A stretch of DNA of 17,996 nucleotides from an uncultured Clostridia bacterium (GCA_945877525.1 CAMDVP010000029.1:1-17996), one strand, 5' to 3'. Positions 1 through 7,336 are shown, numbered from the stretch's first letter. Notes: generated by a model not told the origin, from the letters alone. Made by a program: numbers and translations.

Positions 1-1234
1 TGTCATGCTCCAGGAGCAGACCCCCGTGCGCGTCCGCATGGTGGACAGCGTGGGCTACATGGTCAAGGGCGCGCTGGGCACCTCGGAAAACGATGCAGCC
101 CGCATGGTACACACACCCTGGTTCGACCAGGATATTCCCTTCGACCAGGCGGCGGAAATTGGCACCCGCAAGGTCATGACCGATCACGCCACCATCGGCA
201 TGGTGGTAACCACCGACGGCTCCATCACCGATCTGCCCCGAGGTGCGTATGTGGAGGCCGAGGAGCGCGTGGTGGGCGAATTGCGCCAGCTGGGCAAGCC
301 CTTTGTGGTGGTGCTGAACTCTGCCCAGCCGCGGGCCGCGGAAACTCTCTCCCTGCGCGACGCACTGGAGGACAAATACGCCGTGCCGGTGATGCTGCTC
401 AATGTGAAGGAAATGTCCGTGGACGACATTCAGCATGTGCTGGAAAGCGTGCTGATGGAGTTTCCCCTGCGGGAGGCGCATCTCAGCGTGCCCGCGTGGC
501 TGGGCGCCTTGGACAACGGTCACTGGCTGGTGCGGCATGTGCTGGACGCGGTGCGCGGCGCAGGCAAAACACCCAGGAAGATGCGGGAAACCGACGTGTT
601 CGTCGAGGCCTTCGCAGGCTCGGAATACGCGGGAGAGGCGCAGCAGGTGCAGCTTTATCCCGGCGAGGGACGGATGGATTTTACCCTGCCGCTGAAGGAA
701 GGACTTTTCAACCGGGTGCTGGGCGAGGAGTGCGGCACGGAAATCCGCGGCGATGCGCACCTGCTGTCCCTGATGAAGGAACTGGTGGCGGCCAAGGCAG
801 AATACGACCATGTTGCCGACGCTCTGCGGACCGTGCGGGAAACCGGCTACGGGCTTGTCACCCCCACCATGGCGGAAATGACCCTGCAGGAGCCGGAGAT
901 CGTCCGCCAGGGCGGACAGTTCGGTGTGAAGCTCAAGGCCCATGCGCCTTCCCTGCACCTGATCCGCGTGGATATCGAAACGGAGGTTACCCCCATCGTC
1001 GGCACGGAAAAGCAAAGCGAGGAGTTGGTGCGGTATCTGATGGAGGAATTTGAAAATGATCCACAGAAGCTGTGGGACACCAATTTCTTCGGCAAGAGCC
1101 TGAACGACATGGTGCGGGAAGGGCTGAGCAACAAGCTTATGCGCATGCCGGCCGACGCGCAGCAGAAGGTACAGGAAACCCTGACCCGCATGATCAACGA
1201 GGGGAATGGCGGTATGATCTGTATCCTGCTGTAA
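1..1234 (+). CDS. spoIVA: Stage IV sporulation protein A (SpoIVA), 5'-truncated by window edge
   Basis: SpoIVA is the ATPase that polymerises on the forespore outer membrane and forms the basement layer of the spore coat. The visible 409 or so residues match the family from just after the Walker A region to the C-terminus. Recognisable segments are VDSVGY near the start (the GTPase-like D-x-x-G region), AAEIGTRKV, TIGMVVTTDG, the block EAEERVVGEL followed by GKPF, and a C-terminal block with GTEKQSEELVRYLMEEFE, ending in a hydrophobic GGMICILL tail typical of the family. Bacillus SpoIVA has about 492 residues, so some 80 N-terminal residues including the P-loop lie upstream of this window. 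The ATG at position 5 is an internal methionine, not the true start. In Bacillus the gene follows der and gpsA; here der is about 10 kb away and reads separately. No terminator hairpin follows. The identification is very secure from remembered family sequence. Confidence 0.96.
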   Translation, partial: VMLQEQTPVRVRMVDSVGYMVKGALGTSENDAARMVHTPWFDQDIPFDQAAEIGTRKVMTDHATIGMVVTTDGSITDLPRGAYVEAEERVVGELRQLGKPFVVVLNSAQPRAAETLSLRDALEDKYAVPVMLLNVKEMSVDDIQHVLESVLMEFPLREAHLSVPAWLGALDNGHWLVRHVLDAVRGAGKTPRKMRETDVFVEAFAGSEYAGEAQQVQLYPGEGRMDFTLPLKEGLFNRVLGEECGTEIRGDAHLLSLMKELVAAKAEYDHVADALRTVRETGYGLVTPTMAEMTLQEPEIVRQGGQFGVKLKAHAPSLHLIRVDIETEVTPIVGTEKQSEELVRYLMEEFENDPQKLWDTNFFGKSLNDMVREGLSNKLMRMPADAQQKVQETLTRMINEGNGGMICILL

Positions 1235-1264
1235 TGTCACATCTGTAAAGTGTTTCCGAAGGTC

Positions 1265-1293
1265 TGGAAAAACGAAACGCCTCATGCTACAAT
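1265..1293 (+). promoter_or_regulatory. Sigma-A type promoter upstream of the amidohydrolase gene
   Basis: The -10 box TACAAT (1288-1293) is preceded by TGC, giving an extended -10. A weak -35 box TGGAAA lies at 1265-1270, with 17 bases between. The predicted start of transcription is near 1300, about 30 bases before the GTG start codon. It lies in the gap after spoIVA, so the amidohydrolase can be expressed independently of sporulation. Confidence 0.6.
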
Positions 1294-1329
1294 CAGGAAG
1301 AATAACCAACGGTAAAGGAGCAGCTGCCG

Positions 1330-2235
1330 GTGTTACTGATTCAGAACGGTTTTTTGCATCCCATGACGGGCCGCCCTGCCCAGGGGGACTTATTGCTGGA
1401 GGGCGGCCTTATCCTCCGGGTGGAGAAACAGATTGATCCGCATACCCTTGAACCCGAACAGGTGATCGACGCTTCCGGGCTGCATGTGTGTCCGGGACTG
1501 ATTGACCCGCATATGCACCTGGTTCGTGCCTCTGCCCGGGAGGAAGACGATGTGTCCGCGCAGCTCCATGCCGCCCTGGATGCTGGCGTGACGACCTGTA
1601 CCCTGTGGCCGGAAGAAGACGGCGCTCCCTGCCGGACATACCATGGCACGACGCCTGCCGCAGCAGGATATGCCATCCATACCCTGAACGCGGATGGAGC
1701 AGAAGACACGGTTCTCCGCGCCGCCATGGCGCAAGCCACGAAGGAGCAGAGCCGCCTGGGCTGTGAAATTCACGGCGCGTCAAGCCTGCGGCGGGTGCTT
1801 GCCCTCGGGCGGGAAACCGGGTGCAGCCTCATCCTGACCCACCTGACAGGCTGCCAGACCCTGGCGGAGGAAATCGCGGCCTCCGGCTATCCGGTGATTC
1901 TGGGGGCGTGCTGTCTACGCTCGGGGGGCAGCAGCTACGAGCTGGCCGCGAGGCTGCAGACTTTGGGCGTATCCGTCACGCTGACGGCGGATTATCCCGC
2001 CACACGGCTGCATCATCTGCCCCTGTGCGCCGGACTGTGTGCCCGGGCAGGCATGCCGCGAGAAGATGCGCTGGCCTGCGTAACGCTATGCGCCGCGCGC
2101 CTGCTGGGCATGGAATCATCCTGCGGCGCCCTTGCGCCCGGCATGCGCGCAGACCTGGCGCTGTTTGACGGCGATCCGCTGATGCTGGCCACCGCCCGTG
2201 TCATGACGGTGTGTGGCGGGGAGATTCTGCCGTAA
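1330..2235 (+). CDS. Short imidazolonepropionase-like amidohydrolase
   Basis: This is a metal-dependent hydrolase of the amidohydrolase superfamily, 301 residues, cytoplasmic, with no signal peptide. The start is GTG at 1330 with AAAGGAG ending 9 bases upstream. An N-terminal beta-sandwich strand region leads to GLIDPHMH (H61, H63, the paired metal ligands). H148 in CEIHGAS, H171 in LILTHLTG and D221 in LTADYPA fit the remaining metal and catalytic positions. The C-terminal AARLLGM...GALAPGMRADLALFDGDPL is the usual family end. The second half resembles the imidazolonepropionase-like amidohydrolases of Clostridia (about 380 residues). The segment between the HxH motif and H148 is only about 85 residues, much shorter than in those proteins, and lacks the glycine-rich PGSAN-type region I expect there. 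The substrate is unknown. It may be a divergent active enzyme or a degenerating one, but the frame is intact. Confidence 0.82.
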   Translation: MLLIQNGFLHPMTGRPAQGDLLLEGGLILRVEKQIDPHTLEPEQVIDASGLHVCPGLIDPHMHLVRASAREEDDVSAQLHAALDAGVTTCTLWPEEDGAPCRTYHGTTPAAAGYAIHTLNADGAEDTVLRAAMAQATKEQSRLGCEIHGASSLRRVLALGRETGCSLILTHLTGCQTLAEEIAASGYPVILGACCLRSGGSSYELAARLQTLGVSVTLTADYPATRLHHLPLCAGLCARAGMPREDALACVTLCAARLLGMESSCGALAPGMRADLALFDGDPLMLATARVMTVCGGEILP

Positions 2236-2249
2236 AATGTCAGTTCTGG

Positions 2250-2278
2250 TTGACAAAGGTCGCTTTTCGCGCTACAAT
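2250..2278 (+). promoter_or_regulatory. Strong sigma-A promoter upstream of the phosphoribosyltransferase gene
   Basis: A perfect -35 TTGACA (2250-2255) and a -10 TACAAT (2273-2278) are separated by 17 bases. The predicted transcript starts near 2285. Its leader contains a small hairpin, CGCCGG (2290-2295) pairing with CCGGCG (2302-2307), before the ribosome binding site. No recognised riboswitch could be identified in this roughly 55-base leader. Confidence 0.85.
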
Positions 2279-2340
2279 CAAAAGGAAGCCGCCGGGCTGT
2301 ACCGGCGCATGAAAAAGCGAAGAAACGAAGGGTGAAGCCT

Positions 2341-2898
2341 ATGCTGAAGCATCCCATGACCATCGCGGGTCTCAAGCGCGAGCTGCCGATCTGCCGTGTA
2401 AACGATGATCTGTATATCGGCGCGTTCGTCATCTTTGGCGACGTGGAGCTGACCGTGGCCTGCGCCAAAGCGCTGCTGGAAAAAGCGCCGGAATATGACT
2501 ATATCATCACAGCCGAATCAAAGGGCATTCCCCTGGCCTACGAAATGGCCCGGCAGGCCGGGGATGAAAAGTGGCTTCTGGCCCGCAAAGGCGCGAAGCT
2601 GTATATGCAGAACCTGTTCTCTGTGGAGGTCAAGTCCATCACCACCGACCATGTGCAGAAGCTGTACCTCGACGGCGCGGACGCTGCGCTGATGCAGGGC
2701 AAACGCATCCTGATTGTAGACGACGTGATCTCCACCGGCGAGTCTCTCCATGCCCTGGAAGCGCTGGTGGAAAAGGCCGACGGACAGATCGTGGGCCGCA
2801 TGGCCATCCTGGCCGAGGGCGACGCGCAGAACCGCGAGGATTTGATTTACCTGGAAAAACTGCCCTTGTTCAATGCCAGGGGCGAAATCATCGGATAA
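2341..2898 (+). CDS. Adenine-phosphoribosyltransferase-like protein
   Basis: This is a type I phosphoribosyltransferase of 185 residues, which would join a base to PRPP in purine or related salvage in the cytoplasm. The diagnostic PRPP-binding loop ILIVDDVISTGES is near residues 123-135. Upstream, YIITAESKGIPLAYEMA resembles the region of adenine phosphoribosyltransferases that precedes the core, followed by a basic K-G-A-K-LYM stretch. The start is taken at ATG 2341, with AAGGGTG just upstream; a GTG at 2332 would add three residues but has no good ribosome binding site. The gene has its own consensus promoter and a strong terminator, so it is a single-gene transcription unit. It is somewhat longer than bacterial apt (about 170-175 residues) and differs in the base-binding hood, so adenine specificity is not certain. 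Confidence 0.85.
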   Translation: MLKHPMTIAGLKRELPICRVNDDLYIGAFVIFGDVELTVACAKALLEKAPEYDYIITAESKGIPLAYEMARQAGDEKWLLARKGAKLYMQNLFSVEVKSITTDHVQKLYLDGADAALMQGKRILIVDDVISTGESLHALEALVEKADGQIVGRMAILAEGDAQNREDLIYLEKLPLFNARGEIIG

Positions 2899-2910
2899 GA
2901 ATGCCTGTGA

Positions 2911-2945
2911 AAAGGGCCTGCGGAGGATTGTCCGCAGGCCTTTTT
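2911..2945 (+). terminator. Rho-independent terminator after the phosphoribosyltransferase gene
   Basis: A perfect 10-bp stem, GGCCTGCGGA (2915-2924) with TCCGCAGGCC (2931-2940), has a six-base loop and is followed by TTTTT (2941-2945). The four bases AAAG before the stem can extend pairing into the T-run. It isolates the upstream gene from gpr. Confidence 0.95.
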
Positions 2946-2949
2946 GCGT

Positions 2950-2979
2950 GCATAGATTGTCCAGCGCCACGCCATGCTA
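2950..2979 (+). promoter_or_regulatory. Candidate sigma-G (forespore) promoter of gpr
   Basis: GCATA (2950-2954) and CATGCTA (2973-2979) are 18 bases apart, which fits the remembered sigma-G pattern GHATR-N18-CATnnTA. In Bacillus gpr is transcribed by sigma-F and sigma-G, so the location is right. A caution is that CATGCTA overlaps TGCTAAAAT (2975-2983), which could also be an extended sigma-A -10, and similar heptamers occur at other promoters in this window. The only -35-like alternative, TTGTCC at 2957-2962, has a poor 15-base spacing. Confidence 0.55.
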
Positions 2980-3005
2980 AAATCAGCTTAAGGGAGGTTT
3001 GCAGT

Positions 3006-3893
3006 ATGTCGGAATACCGAACGGATCTGGCCATGGAGCGCACGCTATGCCCTGGCGGCATGGGCGATGGCGTATGCGTGGACACGCAGAAAAGAGGCGA
3101 GATGGAAATCACCTGGGTACGCATTGATTCCCCCGAGGCCGCCAGGCGCCTTGGCAAGGCCCAGGGAGTCTACTGGTCGCTGACCCACCCGCGGCTGCCC
3201 GCCCTGTCCCCGGAGGAACGCATGACCGTAGCAAAGGAAGTAGGGCAGATGCTCCGGCTACTGCTCCCGCCCAAGGGAGACGTGCTGGTGCTCGGCCTGG
3301 GCAACCGGCGCATGACAGCCGACGCCCTGGGCGACCGGGTGGTCAGCGGCATCCTGGTCACCAGGCATCTCAAGGAGGGCCGCCTGCGGGGCGTATGCGC
3401 CATGGCCCCCGGCGTGCTGGGCGTGACGGGGGTAGAAACCGCCGAGTTGGCCCGCGCCATGACAGAGCGCCTGCATCCCGCAGCGGTCGTCGTCATTGAC
3501 GCCCTGGCCGCCATGGAGACCAGCCACATCTGCACCACCATTCAGCTGACGGACACGGGCATCAGCCCAGGGAGCGGCGTGGGCAACCATCGCGCAGGCA
3601 TTACGGCGGACAGACTGCAGGTACCCGTTATTGCCGTGGGCGTACCCATGGTGGTGTATGCCTCCACCATCGTGCGGGACGCGCTGTGCCGCATCCTGTC
3701 CTATGAAAACCCGGAGGAATCCGCCGCCGCCATGGCCCGGGAGCTCGCAGGCAACCCGCCCGAGGATCTGGTTGTTACCCCGCGGAACATCGACGAGCTG
3801 GTGCAGGGCATCGCAGATATGCTGGCCCTGGCCGTAAACACAGCGCTGCAGCCCGAATGCACCATGGAGGAGCTTTCATACTATCTGCATTAG
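3006..3893 (+). CDS. gpr: GPR germination (spore) endopeptidase
   Basis: GPR degrades the small acid-soluble DNA-binding proteins of the spore core early in germination. It is made in the forespore as a zymogen that removes its own N-terminal propeptide. The 295-residue product begins MSEYRTDLAMER, and the RTDLA-x-E motif is the family hallmark near the processing site. GLGNRRMTADALGDRVV (D106) and VVIDALAAM (D165) correspond to the two acidic residues described as essential in Bacillus megaterium GPR. GVGNHRAGIT and the later VPVIAVGVPMVVYAS are also typical. The start is ATG 3006 with GGGAGG 8 bases or so upstream. It is shorter than Bacillus GPR (about 370 residues), as clostridial homologues often are. 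It is followed by spoIIP, the conserved gpr-spoIIP order. Identification is secure. Confidence 0.96.
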   Translation: MSEYRTDLAMERTLCPGGMGDGVCVDTQKRGEMEITWVRIDSPEAARRLGKAQGVYWSLTHPRLPALSPEERMTVAKEVGQMLRLLLPPKGDVLVLGLGNRRMTADALGDRVVSGILVTRHLKEGRLRGVCAMAPGVLGVTGVETAELARAMTERLHPAAVVVIDALAAMETSHICTTIQLTDTGISPGSGVGNHRAGITADRLQVPVIAVGVPMVVYASTIVRDALCRILSYENPEESAAAMARELAGNPPEDLVVTPRNIDELVQGIADMLALAVNTALQPECTMEELSYYLH

Positions 3894-3900
3894 TGAACTT

Positions 3901-3931
3901 TTCCAGAAACAAACATGCTTGGTTTCAGGAA
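3901..3931 (+). repeat. Imperfect inverted repeat between gpr and spoIIP
   Basis: TTCCAGAAAC (3901-3910) pairs with GTTTCAGGAA (3922-3931) with one A-A mismatch, enclosing an 11-base loop. No T-run follows, so it is not a normal intrinsic terminator. It may be a processing or weak attenuating hairpin in a gpr-spoIIP read-through transcript; the role is unknown. Confidence 0.35.
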
Positions 3932-3975
3932 GTGCACGCAAAACCTGTCCTGTGAATTAAGAAAACACGCTTCAT

Positions 3976-4003
3976 TCTATTCAGCCGCCCGGGCGCATAC
4001 CCT
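3976..4003 (+). promoter_or_regulatory. Possible sigma-E promoter of spoIIP
   Basis: CATACCCT (3996-4003) resembles the sigma-E -10 box (CATACAnT), and spoIIP is a sigma-E gene in Bacillus. The upstream region around 3976-3982 (TCTATTC) is a poor match to a sigma-E -35 box, so the call rests on the -10 and on the gene's known regulation. The site is about 30 bases before the start codon of spoIIP. Confidence 0.3.
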
Positions 4004-4031
4004 GTACCACATTGGAAAGGGTGGGTGCGGT

Positions 4032-4943
4032 ATGGGACGGCTTTTTGTGTGGAGCAAGGGACAGGCACTGGCCGTGCTGCTGGGCGTTGTGCTGCTCACG
4101 GCACTGATGGCTGTGGGCTGCACGCTTCTTTGCCTTGGCGGACAGGCTCCCATGGAAAACGCGCAGCCCGTATTTGCCCAGGGGGAATTGATCTTTCAGG
4201 AGGAAACGCTCCCCCTCTCCCCCACCGCCGCACCTGCGGAAACCCCGTCGCCCCAGCAGGACATCTCCTTTCGTGTGGAGGTGGTGCACAGCACGGCGCA
4301 GCCGCCTCTTTCAGGCAAACGGGTGCTGATTTACCATACCCACACCTATGAGGCATTCACCCAGGTGACGGACGCACCCTACAAGGAGACAGAAAGGTGG
4401 CGCACCAGGGATGCATCCGCCAACGTGGTGGCTGTGGGCAGCGCGCTGACAGCCTCGCTGGAGGCCCTGGGCTGCGAGGTGGTGCATGACGATACAGCCT
4501 TCGAGCCGCCCGACCTTTCCACCGCCTATCAGCGTTCCCTTGGCATGCTGGAGGAGCGGCTTAGCCGTGGAGAAGCCTACGACCTGTACATTGACCTGCA
4601 CCGGGACGCCATCGCGTCCGCCTCCACCATCCGACGCACTGTGACCCTGGGCGGCGAGGAAGCAGCCCGGTTTATGGTGCTGGTTGGCAAGGGAGAGGGC
4701 TATGCAGACAAGCCTGACTGGCAAGCCAACTATGTCCTGGCGGAGCGTATCACCCGCAGTCTGAACGCTCAGGCGGAAGGGCTTAGTCGGGACATCAAGG
4801 TCAAAACAGGACGGTTCAACCAGCACATCGCGCCCCGCTGCGTGCTGATTGAATGCGGGAATAACTACAACACCCTTGAACAGGTGTTAAACGGCATTCC
4901 CTACCTGGCACAGGCCATTGCAGACGCACTCAGTCAGGAATAA
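4032..4943 (+). CDS. spoIIP: Stage II sporulation protein P (SpoIIP), engulfment peptidoglycan hydrolase
   Basis: SpoIIP is the amidase/endopeptidase of the SpoIID-SpoIIM-SpoIIP complex that drives engulfment of the forespore by the mother cell. The 303-residue protein has a short cytoplasmic N-terminus, one transmembrane helix at about residues 11-33, a proline/alanine/glutamine-rich linker to about 78, and the extracellular SpoIIP domain from about 92. Family motifs are IYHTHTYEAF (H102, H104), YDLYIDLHRDA (H190), and RFNQHIAP followed by LIECGNNYNT (H265, E274), which fit the zinc and catalytic positions. The start is ATG 4032, with a purine-rich GGAAAGGGTGGG upstream. An in-frame ATG at 3915 would add 39 residues of non-membrane sequence ahead of the helix and is rejected. 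The stop codon overlaps the T-run of the opposing gene's terminator. Confidence 0.93.
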   Translation: MGRLFVWSKGQALAVLLGVVLLTALMAVGCTLLCLGGQAPMENAQPVFAQGELIFQEETLPLSPTAAPAETPSPQQDISFRVEVVHSTAQPPLSGKRVLIYHTHTYEAFTQVTDAPYKETERWRTRDASANVVAVGSALTASLEALGCEVVHDDTAFEPPDLSTAYQRSLGMLEERLSRGEAYDLYIDLHRDAIASASTIRRTVTLGGEEAARFMVLVGKGEGYADKPDWQANYVLAERITRSLNAQAEGLSRDIKVKTGRFNQHIAPRCVLIECGNNYNTLEQVLNGIPYLAQAIADALSQE

Positions 4944-4975
4944 AAAGCGCCCGAAGGCAGACAATTCTTCGGGCG
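4940..4975 (-). terminator. Rho-independent terminator of the minus-strand coiled-coil gene
   Basis: CGCCCGAAG (4948-4956) and CTTCGGGCG (4967-4975) form a 9-bp stem with a 10-base loop. On the minus strand the hairpin is followed by GCTTTTTATT, so it terminates the gene whose stop codon is at 4991-4993. On the plus strand only AAAAC follows, so termination of spoIIP there would be weak. The T-run is complementary to the spoIIP stop codon. Confidence 0.85.
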
Positions 4976-4990
4976 AAAACATGTAGCGCA

Positions 4991-7180
4991 TCAGGCCTGC
5001 AGCCTGGCAAGGGAGAGGGGGTATTCCTCCAGCAACGGACGCATGGCAGCCACGGTTCTGGCGCTGCGTTCCATAGCAGGCAGCACCCACAGGAGGATGG
5101 CCCAGTCGCAGGCGGCGGGCAGCCCGCCCTCCATCAGTGCGGCACAGGCGGATACGAAGCGATACAGTTCCCGTGCGGATGCGCCGTTCAGCGGAGCGAT
5201 CTGGGCCAGCACCCCCTGCAGCGCCTGGTCGATTTCCTCATCGGACGCACCCTGACAGTCTGCCAATGCCCGCAGGGACGCAGCGCTGACGGGTTCTGCA
5301 GGAGCGTCATCGTGCAGCTCAGGCACAAAGGGCAGCGCGTTCATGCAATACACGGGCCAGGAGCAGGTTTCATAGGCGACATTGCGCACCATGGACGCGG
5401 CGCTATGAGCAAGCAGCACCTTGGTCGCATGCTCCAGAGGCGCGAATGCAGGCAATGCTGTGAGCAGCAGCGCAGGGGTAGCGTCGGCAGGCGCAGGAGA
5501 AATCAGCGGACGCTGCTCCTGGGACACCTGCTGGGCAAAGCCGCTCAGCCACCCCATGCGCAGGGCCGTGTTCCGCATGAACGTTGCCGCCGCGGCAGGA
5601 GTCGCCGCTGCAAGACCAATCCGCGGACAAATCGCCAGCAGCGCCAGCAGCGCCACCGCCTCATTACGGGCGGCCGCGATACCGCTGGCCCTGCAGGCGT
5701 CGCACCAGCGGGCAATCAGCGCCTCAGGGGTCAGCTGCACACCGCTGACGCAGGTCATGCGCAGGGGCGTTCCCGTCATGGGCGCCGCCATCTGCGCATC
5801 TGCCAGGGCCTTGGCCAGGGCAGCAGGCAAGGCGGACTGCCTCAATTCATCCACCCGGCGGAGCAGCTCGTCCCGCTGTGCCAACAGCTCGTTAAGTTCC
5901 TTTTTCGCCTGGGCGATGGAGGCCTCATGCGCAGCGAGGGACTCGTCATAGCGGGCATTCTCCTGGCGAAGCTTCTCAGGCAGGGCATTGATAACCTCCC
6001 TGCGGAAGCTCTCCAGATCGCCCTTGGCGCGGTCAAGCTGCAAAAGGGCGGAAAGGCGCTCGGCCTCCAGATCCTGCAGGCGGCTCTGCAGCACGCGCTG
6101 CAAGGCGCTGTCTCCTGCGGAGGCCGCCAGCTTCGGCTCGATCTTGGCCCGCATGCCGTCCAGGGAAAGCAGGAAATCCGCCAGCTGGTTCTGAGCCTCG
6201 GGCATCTGCCAGGCGGCGCGCATGGCGGTGCAGGCGTTTTCCACCGGATTTTCCACCTGACGCAGGCGCGCACCGGCAGGAAGCGGCTCGGCCGGAGGCT
6301 CGTTTCGAGCAACGCGCCACTGGGAGGCCACCACCTCCTGCAGCTTATTTTTGGGCTGAGGCACGGAGGTGCGCACCTGGGCGCGAATGAGGGGCGTGCC
6401 GGTCAGTGGCTGGGCCGGATTGTCCCGCTCAGCGCGGGTCACAGGAATCGGCCTGGGCTGAGGCTGCCGCAGCAAATTGGCGTTGCTGGACAGGGGTTGA
6501 TCCAACCCTTGCAGCGTTTCCTCAAAGTTTTTGTTCTGATCAAGGATATTCAGCGTTTTGCCAATGGGCAGGGCCTCATCCTCCGCGGGCGCAGGGCTGG
6601 GCTTTGGTTCAGTCTGCTTTTCCTCAATGCACAGGAGCATCCGCTGGGGCTGATCGGGGCAGGTCAGAGGGTACAGAATGCCCTCCGCCGCGGCGGCAGG
6701 CTCGGGGTTTTTCGGCTCGGATCTGCGCACGGGGCCGAACAGGGTTTCCTCCTGGCGAATATAAAACAGCGGCGTAACAGCCCTCTCGGCCAGAGCCGCA
6801 TAGTCCTCCGGCGTACCCTCCAGCACCTCATAGAAGGTATGCTCGGGCAGGGCGCGCACGGTATCGGAATAAAGAACATATTGGTTGATTTCGCCGCGAT
6901 CGGGCCGGTAATTCTTGTTTGTACGGATCTTGTTGGCATCTGCCGGGATGCCCAGCAGATCCATGACACACCATCCGCCCAGGGAACGCATGCGCTCCTT
7001 GAAGGTGTGCTGCTCGTTGCGGTCAGGCACCACGCGCAGGCAGCCGCCGTCGGGCCAAAGCCGGGCGGCTTCCTCCTGCACATCGCCATGCACGGTTAAT
7101 AACGGACGAACGCGGAAATAGGCGCGCTGAACATTATCCTCCTCAATCAGCGCAAAAACGAGCTCCTGTTCAAGATTCAT
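4991..7180 (-). CDS. Hypothetical protein with N-terminal conserved-looking domain and central coiled coil
   Basis: I do not recognise this 729-residue protein. The start is ATG 7180, with GGTGGAGG 8 bases upstream; longer in-frame starts lack a binding site. Residues 1-150 look like a folded domain (YFRVRPLL near 21, GCLRVVPDRNEQHTF near 47, GGWCVMDLLGIP near 68, GEINQYVLYSDT near 96). Residues 150-310 are proline-, glutamine- and arginine-rich and look disordered. Residues 357-450 form a long charged heptad-like coiled coil. Residues 480-729 are helical and alanine-rich. A motif P-[LM]-T-G-T-P-L occurs twice, near residues 258 and 467, flanking the coiled coil. There is no signal peptide, transmembrane helix or nucleotide-binding motif that I can see. 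It is a single-gene unit with its own promoter and terminator, convergent with spoIIP. A structural or scaffolding role is possible, but the function is unknown. Confidence 0.85.
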   Translation of the reverse strand: MNLEQELVFALIEEDNVQRAYFRVRPLLTVHGDVQEEAARLWPDGGCLRVVPDRNEQHTFKERMRSLGGWCVMDLLGIPADANKIRTNKNYRPDRGEINQYVLYSDTVRALPEHTFYEVLEGTPEDYAALAERAVTPLFYIRQEETLFGPVRRSEPKNPEPAAAAEGILYPLTCPDQPQRMLLCIEEKQTEPKPSPAPAEDEALPIGKTLNILDQNKNFEETLQGLDQPLSSNANLLRQPQPRPIPVTRAERDNPAQPLTGTPLIRAQVRTSVPQPKNKLQEVVASQWRVARNEPPAEPLPAGARLRQVENPVENACTAMRAAWQMPEAQNQLADFLLSLDGMRAKIEPKLAASAGDSALQRVLQSRLQDLEAERLSALLQLDRAKGDLESFRREVINALPEKLRQENARYDESLAAHEASIAQAKKELNELLAQRDELLRRVDELRQSALPAALAKALADAQMAAPMTGTPLRMTCVSGVQLTPEALIARWCDACRASGIAAARNEAVALLALLAICPRIGLAAATPAAAATFMRNTALRMGWLSGFAQQVSQEQRPLISPAPADATPALLLTALPAFAPLEHATKVLLAHSAASMVRNVAYETCSWPVYCMNALPFVPELHDDAPAEPVSAASLRALADCQGASDEEIDQALQGVLAQIAPLNGASARELYRFVSACAALMEGGLPAACDWAILLWVLPAMERSARTVAAMRPLLEEYPLSLARLQA

Positions 7181-7307
7181 CGTTATGCCTCCACCCATAA
7201 AGATGATAGAAAACGGCTGGCTGCACCACCTGCCAGACCGCCTCTGCTTTTCGGGCCGCGCCGTACACGGAACAGCCCACTTGTCAACGGATATACCAGA
7301 TAGAATA

Positions 7308-7336
7308 ATTGTAGCAAAATTTTTCCTGATCGTCAA
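7308..7336 (-). promoter_or_regulatory. Sigma-A promoter of the coiled-coil gene
   Basis: On the minus strand TTGACG (7331-7336) and TACAAT (7308-7313) are 17 bases apart, with TGC before the -10. The predicted transcript begins near 7301, leaving an untranslated leader of about 120 bases. The gap 7181-7389 contains this promoter, the leader and small inverted repeats such as CTGGC/GCCAG; I see no riboswitch or extra gene there. Confidence 0.85.

Noticed and set aside
1260..1289. CATGCTA upstream of the amidohydrolase as a second sigma-G promoter.
   Set aside because: The bases 18 positions upstream (AGGTC) do not resemble a sigma-G -35; the heptamer is better explained as part of an extended sigma-A -10.
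3915..4031. An upstream ATG that would extend SpoIIP by 39 residues.
   Set aside because: The extension is not family-like, precedes the expected short cytoplasmic tail and transmembrane helix, and would cover the candidate sigma-E site.
5312..7099. A 595-codon plus-strand open frame antisense to the coiled-coil gene.
   Set aside because: Composition is arginine/glycine/glutamine-rich with no motif. The minus-strand frame has a good ribosome binding site, promoter and terminator, so it is the real gene.
7259..7287. A second promoter for the coiled-coil gene using TTGAC(A) on the minus strand at 7282-7287.
   Set aside because: No acceptable -10 box lies 16-18 bases downstream.
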